From NCBI RefSeq assembly GCF_028657905.1, contig NZ_CP117782.1, positions 930,001 through 994,000 on the forward strand: DNA of 64,000 nucleotides, written 5' to 3'. Positions 59,095 to 64,000 of the stretch are shown in pieces. Numbering within the stretch: the stretch's first letter is position 1; every line of letters starts with the position of its first letter. The translations under genes and the position numbers were made by a program. The notes under the pieces are model-generated. The model was not told the origin of the DNA. It ran no database searches and saw only the letters and a program-made list of their open reading frames with translations. The stretch comes from Burkholderia sp. FERM BP-3421. Lineage in GTDB: Bacteria; Pseudomonadota; Gammaproteobacteria; Burkholderiales; Burkholderiaceae.

Positions 59095-59871
59095 ATGATT
59101 CCGATTCTGGTTTTTGACATCGAAACGATTCCCGATGTCGACGGCATTCGCCGTCTCGAGGATTTGCCCGCCGACTTGAACGATGCCGAGGTCGCCGAGC
59201 ATGCGTTTGCCGCGCGACGCGAGAAGACCGGCAGCGATTTCCTGCCGCATCACCTGCAGCGGATCGCCGCGATCTCCTGCGTGTTCCGCGACGATTCCGG
59301 GTTCCGCGTGCGTTCGCTCGGCACGCCCGACGATCCGGAGATCACGCTGATCCAGTCGTTCTATCGCGTGATCGAGAAGTACACGCCGCAACTCGTGTCG
59401 TGGAACGGCGGCGGCTTCGATCTGCCGGTGCTCCATTACCGCGCGCTCGTGCATGGCGTCGCCGCGCCGCGCTATTGGGACATGGGCGAGGACGACCGCG
59501 AGTTCAAGTGGAACAACTACCTGTCGCGCTACCACTCGCGCCATACCGACCTGATGGACGTGCTCGCGCTGTACCAGCCGCGCGCGAGCGCGCCGCTCGA
59601 TGCGCTCGCGAAGCTGTGCGGCTTCCCCGGCAAGCTCGGGATGGACGGCGGGCAGGTGTGGCATGCCTTCCAGGAAGGCCAGATCGACGCGATCCGCAAC
59701 TATTGCGAAACCGACGTCGTCAATACCTATCTGCTGTACTGCCGGTTCCAGCAGATGCGCGGCGGCCTGAGCGCGGGCGCGTATGCCGACGAGATCGCGC
59801 TGGTCAAGCGGGCGCTCCAACTGGAGGCTGCGCCGCATTGGGCGGAATATCTCGCGGCCTTCGGCGCATGA
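59095..59871 (+). CDS. predicted 3'-5' exonuclease related to the PolB proofreading domain
   Basis: The 258-residue DEDD-fold protein has Exo I ILVFDIETIPDVDG, Exo II LVSWNGGGFDLPVLHYRAL and Exo III YCETDVVNTYLLYCRF. This is the family of stand-alone PolB-like exonucleases. It follows rpoS after seven bases and is probably co-transcribed with it. The nucleic acid substrate is unknown. Confidence 0.88.
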   Translation: MIPILVFDIETIPDVDGIRRLEDLPADLNDAEVAEHAFAARREKTGSDFLPHHLQRIAAISCVFRDDSGFRVRSLGTPDDPEITLIQSFYRVIEKYTPQLVSWNGGGFDLPVLHYRALVHGVAAPRYWDMGEDDREFKWNNYLSRYHSRHTDLMDVLALYQPRASAPLDALAKLCGFPGKLGMDGGQVWHAFQEGQIDAIRNYCETDVVNTYLLYCRFQQMRGGLSAGAYADEIALVKRALQLEAAPHWAEYLAAFGA

Positions 59872-60700
59872 CGGGCTCGGGGCTTGCGTGATTCCGGTGC
59901 GATCGGGGGATGCGACGGCGTCGCGTCGTCGATCTCGCTGCGCGTGATTCGCTCGGCTGCGGCGCGGCGACGGACACGTCATCGCGCACGCATCGTGCCA
60001 TCCCTCCCTTGTTCCGTGTCATGACAACTCTCTGTCGTCGGCGGCATGCGCCCGTGTAGCGACTGCGGGTGCGTCATCGAACGGGCGCTCGCTTGCGGAG
60101 AGAGCGCCGCTGTTCCAGGGGCTGTTGACGCGCCGCGCAGGGATGGCGCGAGCGGATTGGAAACGGTTTCGAGAGCGCCGGGTGGGGCTGCCTCGCGATG
60201 CAGTGTACGCAGCGTCTTGATCGGTGCGAGTCGTCGGGCGTGATGTACACGTCAGATGCATGACCACCACGCACAGCATGCGCAATCGCCGTGTGGCGCC
60301 GGTACGAGCGCGCTGCGCGGTATCGCTGCGGGCGGGCCAGGGCGGGGCGTGGCGGACGCGCGGTGACGAGCGCGTTGCCGAAAGAACGGCGCTGTCCTGT
60401 TCGTCTGACTGAGATGGCGGACGATCGACCGCGATCGCGTCGTCGCCGCATAGCCGGGCAGCAGCGCGGCGCGTTCCATCTGCTGAGGCGGCGATGGCCG
60501 GCCCGGCAGCGCCTGGACGCCGCGCGTCAGCTTCCGCGCGCACAGGATGCCGAAATCGGCAGCCGCGCGATCCGCGTCGCCGTGCGCGTGCCGGCTCCAT
60601 GGGATATTCCAATTGATCCGCCGCATCGGTGAATCTCCGTTCGAGTGCGGTCATTCGTCTACAATCTCGCCTTCCCACAAACGTTCGTCAGGAAAAGCTG
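59872..60700. other. 829-bp interval without a firmly supported gene
   Basis: The exonuclease gene and rlmD are usually close in this lineage, so the gap is long. G+C is slightly lower than in the genes. A weak minus-strand open frame with a ribosome site is listed separately, and TACAAT at 60660-60665 is the likely rlmD -10. I see no tRNA, IS end or long repeat. Confidence 0.5.
60252..60626 (-). CDS. hypothetical small protein, possibly a decaying gene
   Basis: The 124-residue frame begins MRRINWNIPWSRHAHGDADR after GGAG at a good distance. The first 45 codons have the high third-position G+C seen in real genes here. The second half is Arg/Pro-rich and looks random, with cysteines and tryptophans at the end. 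No homologue is recognised. It is divergent from rlmD. It could be spurious. Confidence 0.25.
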   Translation of the reverse strand: MRRINWNIPWSRHAHGDADRAAADFGILCARKLTRGVQALPGRPSPPQQMERAALLPGYAATTRSRSIVRHLSQTNRTAPFFRQRARHRASATPRPGPPAAIPRSALVPAPHGDCACCAWWSCI

Positions 60701-62098
60701 GTGACTGAAGCCGTCCCCCCGTCTGCGCGCGACGCGAAGCGCGCGTCCGCCTCGCCTGTTGGCGCCCCGATTCTCGAGATCGACTCCCTCGACATGGATG
60801 CCCGCGGCGTCGGCCGCGTCGTCAACGAGGACGGCGAGCCGGGCAAGGTGATTTTCGTCGAGGGCGCGCTGCCCGGCGAGCGCGTGACGTACGCGAGCTA
60901 CCGCCGCAAGCCGAGCTACGAGCAGGCACAGGTCGTCGATATTCTGCGCCCGAGCGTGATGCGCACGACGCCGAAGTGCGCGTTCTTCGGCACGTGCGGC
61001 GGCTGCTCGATGCAGCACCTCGAAATGCGCGCGCAGGTCGCGATCAAGCAGCGGGTGCTCGAGGACAATCTGTGGCATCTCGCGAAGCTGCGCGCGGAGA
61101 CGATCTTCGCGCCGATCCACGGGCCGTCGTGGGGCTATCGCTACCGCGCGCGGTTGACCGTGCGCAACGTGGTCAAGAAGGGCGGCGTGCTGGTCGGCTT
61201 TCATGAGAAGAAGAGCAGCTACGTGGCCGACATGACGAGTTGCGAGGTGTTGCCGCCGCACGTGTCCGCGCTGCTCGTGCCGCTGCGCCGGCTCGTCGAG
61301 GGCCTGTCGATCCGCGATCGGATGCCGCAGATCGAGCTGGCGGTGGGGTCGACGGTCACGGCGCTGGTGCTGCGCGTGCTCGAGCCGATCAATGCGGACG
61401 ACGAAGCGCTGCTGCGCGCGTTCGCGGACGCGCACGGCGTTCAGTTCTGGCTGCAGCCGAAGGGCCCGGATACGGTCGTGCCGTTCTATCCGCTCGACGC
61501 GCAGCTCGACTACACGTTGCCGGAATTCAATATCCGCATGCCGTTCAAGCCGACCGATTTCACTCAGGTCAATCATCAGATCAACCGCGTGCTGGTCGGG
61601 CGCGCGTTGCGCCTGCTCGCGCCGCGCCGCGACGATCGCGTGCTCGACCTGTTCTGCGGGATCGGCAACTTCACGCTGCCGCTCGCGCGGCGCGCGCGCG
61701 AGGTGGTGGGAATCGAGGGCAGCGAGGCGCTCACCACGCGCGCGCTCGCGAATGCGCGCGAGAACGGTGTCGACGGTCATACGTCGTTTGCGTGTCGCAA
61801 CCTGTTCGAGGTGAGCGCCGACGATCTGCGCGCGCTCGGTGCGTTCGACAAATTCCTGGTCGATCCGCCGCGCGAAGGGGCGCTCGCGGTCTCCAAGGCG
61901 CTCGCGGAAATCGCGCAGAGCGGCGTGGGGCCGTTGCCGAAGCGGATCGTCTACGTGTCGTGCAATCCGGCGACGCTCGCGCGCGACGCGGGCCTGCTCG
62001 TGCACGAGGCGGGCTACCGGATGCTCGGCGCGGGCGTGGTCAACATGTTCCCGAATACCTCGCACGTCGAATCGATCGCGGTGTTCGAGCGGGACTGA
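60701..62098 (+). CDS. rlmD: 23S rRNA (uracil-1939-C5)-methyltransferase RlmD
   Basis: The 465-residue protein has an N-terminal TRAM domain (IDSLDMDARGVGRVVNEDGE), an Fe-S cluster motif (CAFFGTCGGC with a later Cys in TSCEV), a SAM domain (VLDLFCGIGNFTLPLARRA) and the catalytic Cys in YVSCNPATLARD. GTG at 60701 is the start, preceded by AGGAAAAG. It methylates U1939 of 23S rRNA. Confidence 0.94.
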   Translation: MTEAVPPSARDAKRASASPVGAPILEIDSLDMDARGVGRVVNEDGEPGKVIFVEGALPGERVTYASYRRKPSYEQAQVVDILRPSVMRTTPKCAFFGTCGGCSMQHLEMRAQVAIKQRVLEDNLWHLAKLRAETIFAPIHGPSWGYRYRARLTVRNVVKKGGVLVGFHEKKSSYVADMTSCEVLPPHVSALLVPLRRLVEGLSIRDRMPQIELAVGSTVTALVLRVLEPINADDEALLRAFADAHGVQFWLQPKGPDTVVPFYPLDAQLDYTLPEFNIRMPFKPTDFTQVNHQINRVLVGRALRLLAPRRDDRVLDLFCGIGNFTLPLARRAREVVGIEGSEALTTRALANARENGVDGHTSFACRNLFEVSADDLRALGAFDKFLVDPPREGALAVSKALAEIAQSGVGPLPKRIVYVSCNPATLARDAGLLVHEAGYRMLGAGVVNMFPNTSHVESIAVFERD

Positions 62099-62123
62099 CG
62101 CGCCGCGCGGCATCGCGCGGACG

Positions 62124-62153
62124 AAAAAAAACCGGCTCGAGGGCCGGTTTTTT
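62124..62153. terminator. bidirectional intrinsic terminator between rlmD and the YccA-like gene
   Basis: AAAAAACCGGC and GCCGGTTTTTT pair around a short loop, with A and T runs on the two sides. Confidence 0.92.
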
Positions 62154-62171
62154 CTGTCGCGCGCGGCGCAA

Positions 62172-62870
62172 TCAGTTGCGGTTGCCGCCGAAGATGCCGA
62201 GCAGCGCCAGCAGGTTCGTGAACACGTTGTACAGATCGAGGTAGATCGCGAGCGTGGCCGTGATGTAGTTGGTCTCGCCGCCGTTCACGACGCGCTGCAC
62301 GTCGAACAGCATGTAAGCGGAGAAGATCACGATCGCGAGCACCGAGACCGTGAGCATCAACGCCGGCAGTTGCAGGAACATGTTGGCGGCCATGGCGAGC
62401 AGCAGCACGATCACGCCCATGAACAGCCACTTGCCGAGCCCCGAGAAATCGCGCTTGCTGACGGTGGCGATCGTCGCCATCGCGGCGAAGATGATGCCGG
62501 TGCCGCCGAAGGCAAGCATGATCAGCGACGGGCCGTTCGAGAAGCCGAGGATGAAGCTCAGCAGGCGCGACAGCATCAGGCCCATGAAGAACGTGAAGCC
62601 GAGCAGCACGAATACGCCGGCGCTGCTGTTCTTGGTGCGCTCGATCGCGAACATGAAGCCGAACGCGATCGCGAAGAACGCGAGCAGGCTCATGGCCGGG
62701 CTCGTGGCCGCGAACAGCGAGAAGCCGGTGGCGACGCCGACCCACGCGCCCAGCACGGTCGGCACCATCGACAGGGCGAGCAGCCAGTAGGTGTTGCGCA
62801 GCACGCGGTTGCGGGTTTCGGCCGTGCCGACGGCGCCGCCGCGGCCGAAGTTGTACGGATAGTCGTTCAT
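62172..62870 (-). CDS. Bax inhibitor-1/YccA family membrane protein
   Basis: The 232-residue protein has seven membrane helices and the family segments NTYWLLALSMVPTVLGAWVG, MLSRLLSFILGF and the C-terminal FSAYMLFDVQRVVNGGETNY with the conserved Asp of BI-1 proteins. E. coli YccA restrains FtsH proteolysis. The start at 62870 follows AGGAG. It is a single gene, convergent with rlmD. Confidence 0.88.
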   Translation of the reverse strand: MNDYPYNFGRGGAVGTAETRNRVLRNTYWLLALSMVPTVLGAWVGVATGFSLFAATSPAMSLLAFFAIAFGFMFAIERTKNSSAGVFVLLGFTFFMGLMLSRLLSFILGFSNGPSLIMLAFGGTGIIFAAMATIATVSKRDFSGLGKWLFMGVIVLLLAMAANMFLQLPALMLTVSVLAIVIFSAYMLFDVQRVVNGGETNYITATLAIYLDLYNVFTNLLALLGIFGGNRN

Positions 62871-63055
62871 GCTTTCTCCTAACATTGAACGTGAAAACGT
62901 TTGAAGCGCGGACTTCCGGGCGCTGTGTGCGCTGCAGCAATCCGCGATGCTGCTACTCCTAAGATAGGTTTCGAGGCCTTAGGTTTCAATGGCTTGGGCG
63001 TCGAAACCGATGTTTTTGGAACCTTTCATCTGTGTAAGGGTTCAATCGCAATGAT

Positions 63056-63075
63056 ACACGGGATCGTGTTACAAT
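63056..63075 (+). promoter_or_regulatory. ndk promoter with an adjacent dyad
   Basis: TACAAT at 63070-63075 is the -10. ACACG-GGAT-CGTGT (63056-63069) is a perfect dyad directly upstream of it, where a regulator could block or bend the promoter. Confidence 0.4.
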
Positions 63076-63121
63076 AGCGGATTCATTTGAAAACGTAACC
63101 TCTTAATTTCTTGGAGTTTTT

Positions 63122-63547
63122 ATGGCAATCGAACGCACCCTGTCGATCATCAAGCCGGACGCGGTGGCAAAGAACGTGATCGGTCAGATCTACAGCCGTT
63201 TCGAAGGCGCTGGCCTGAAGGTCATCGCAGCGCGCATGGCGCATCTGTCGCGCGGCGAAGCGGAGAAGTTCTACGCGGTGCACGCAGAGCGTCCGTTCTT
63301 CAAGGACCTCGTCGATTTCATGGTCTCCGGCCCGGTGATGATCCAGGTTCTGGAAGGTGAAGGCGCGATTCTGAAGAACCGCGACCTGATGGGCGCGACG
63401 GACCCGAAGAAGGCGGAAAAGGGCACGATCCGCGCCGACTTCGCGGACAGCATCGACGCGAACGCAGTGCACGGCTCGGACGCCGCTGAAACGGCGCGCG
63501 GCGAGATCGCATTCTTCTTCCCGGAAATGAACGTCTACTCGCGTTAA
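63122..63547 (+). CDS. ndk: nucleoside diphosphate kinase
   Basis: It moves phosphate from ATP to nucleoside diphosphates through a phospho-histidine. The 141-residue protein has MAIERTLSIIKPDAVAKNVI and the active-site His in NAVHGSDAAETA. TTGGAG precedes the ATG. It is followed after 40 bp by rlmN. Confidence 0.97.
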   Translation: MAIERTLSIIKPDAVAKNVIGQIYSRFEGAGLKVIAARMAHLSRGEAEKFYAVHAERPFFKDLVDFMVSGPVMIQVLEGEGAILKNRDLMGATDPKKAEKGTIRADFADSIDANAVHGSDAAETARGEIAFFFPEMNVYSR

Positions 63548-63587
63548 GCGAGTGGCTGGATCCGGCGCAGCGGCAAGGCAGGGCATC

Positions 63588-64000
63588 ATGGCGAGTGAAT
63601 CTTCCGTCAATCTTCTCGACTTCGACGCCGAGGGGCTGGTCGCGTACTGCGGCAGCCTCGGCGAGAAGCCGTTTCGGGCCAAGCAGCTGCAGCGCTGGAT
63701 CCATCAATACAATGCCGCCGATTTCGACGGCATGACCGATCTCGCGAAGTCCTTGCGCGAAAAGCTCAAGGGCCGCGCCGAGATCCGCATGCCGGACATC
63801 GCCAGCGATCACGTGTCCACCGACGGCACGCGCAAGTGGCTGATCGACGTCGGCAACGGCAATGCGGTCGAGACGGTCTACATCCCCGAGGAAACGCGCG
63901 GCACGCTGTGCGTGTCCTCGCAGGCGGGGTGCGCGGTCAACTGCCGTTTCTGTTCCACCGGCAAGCAGGGCTTTTCCCGCAATCTGTCGACGGCCGAGAT
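63588..64000 (+). CDS. rlmN: 23S rRNA / tRNA adenine-C2 methyltransferase RlmN (5' part)
   Basis: The frame runs off the window after 137 codons. It has the RlmN N-terminal domain (LGEKPFRAKQLQRWIHQYNA), then IPEETRGTLCVSSQAGC and the radical-SAM motif C-x3-C-x2-C in CAVNCRFCSTGKQGF. It methylates A2503 of 23S rRNA and A37 of some tRNAs. It probably shares the ndk transcript. Confidence 0.94.
   Translation, partial: MASESSVNLLDFDAEGLVAYCGSLGEKPFRAKQLQRWIHQYNAADFDGMTDLAKSLREKLKGRAEIRMPDIASDHVSTDGTRKWLIDVGNGNAVETVYIPEETRGTLCVSSQAGCAVNCRFCSTGKQGFSRNLSTAE

Overview
The window is GC-rich (about two thirds G+C) with dense, short-spaced genes. The order rpsF-priB-rpsR-rplI-dnaB, a one-locus arn operon with arnA split in two, and surE-pcm-nlpD-rpoS followed by an exonuclease and rlmD are all typical of Burkholderia sensu lato. 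I assign it to a Burkholderia chromosome; the species cannot be fixed from this sequence. There are no rRNA, tRNA, IS, prophage or CRISPR features, so this is mostly core genome with a few accessory patches. Layout: 1-3060 holds the end of a Pel exopolysaccharide locus (pelD, a c-di-GMP receptor), a degenerate tandem repeat and an L-asparaginase. 3071-8552 holds a LysM/BON protein (kbp) and the glyoxylate-to-glycerate operon gcl-hyi-glxR (minus strand) with a divergent LysR regulator. 8647-12077 is a divergent envelope-stress-like locus: a Tat-exported cupredoxin and a Tat-exported metallophosphoesterase on one side, an ECF sigma factor and a zinc-finger anti-sigma factor on the other. The anti-sigma gene carries 43 tandem 9-bp units. 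12300-15297 is the ribosomal/replication operon. 15436-17083 is a DUF47-pit phosphate uptake pair. 

17164-17500 holds decayed extra copies of the pit 3' end. 17542-20644 has an NlpC/P60 lipoprotein and a PIN-PhoH ATPase. 20971-28805 is the L-Ara4N lipid A operon (arnT, SMR protein, arnB, arnC, split arnA, arnD) ending in a Bcp peroxiredoxin. 29590-33671 is amino acid metabolism (alaA, hom, thrC). 33800-35827 is molybdopterin synthesis (moeA, moaD, moaE). 35846-37124 is a truncated haemoglobin opposite nsrR (nitric oxide response). 37257-39854 is clpB. 39963-48056 mixes a YidB protein, an HhH protein, a MATE pump, a second GT39-type transferase, rpmE2, mtfA and a MerR-MFS pair. 48190-53974 has rho, trxA, the 4.5S RNA gene, dnaX, ybaB and recR. 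54059-64000 has a class III CoA-transferase, surE-pcm-nlpD-rpoS, an exonuclease, rlmD, a YccA-like membrane protein, ndk and the start of rlmN. 

The most unusual signals are these: (i) degenerate tandem echoes of gene 3' ends downstream of pit and pelD, with a small version at thrC; (ii) a run of nine G in dnaX followed at once by a +1-frame stop, which could give a gamma-like short form; (iii) matched divergent ECF-type promoters in the sigma factor locus; (iv) the 129-codon Gly-Thr-Ala array in the anti-sigma factor; (v) three genes whose -10 box lies 6-7 nt before the start codon and which have no Shine-Dalgarno sequence, suggesting leaderless mRNAs.
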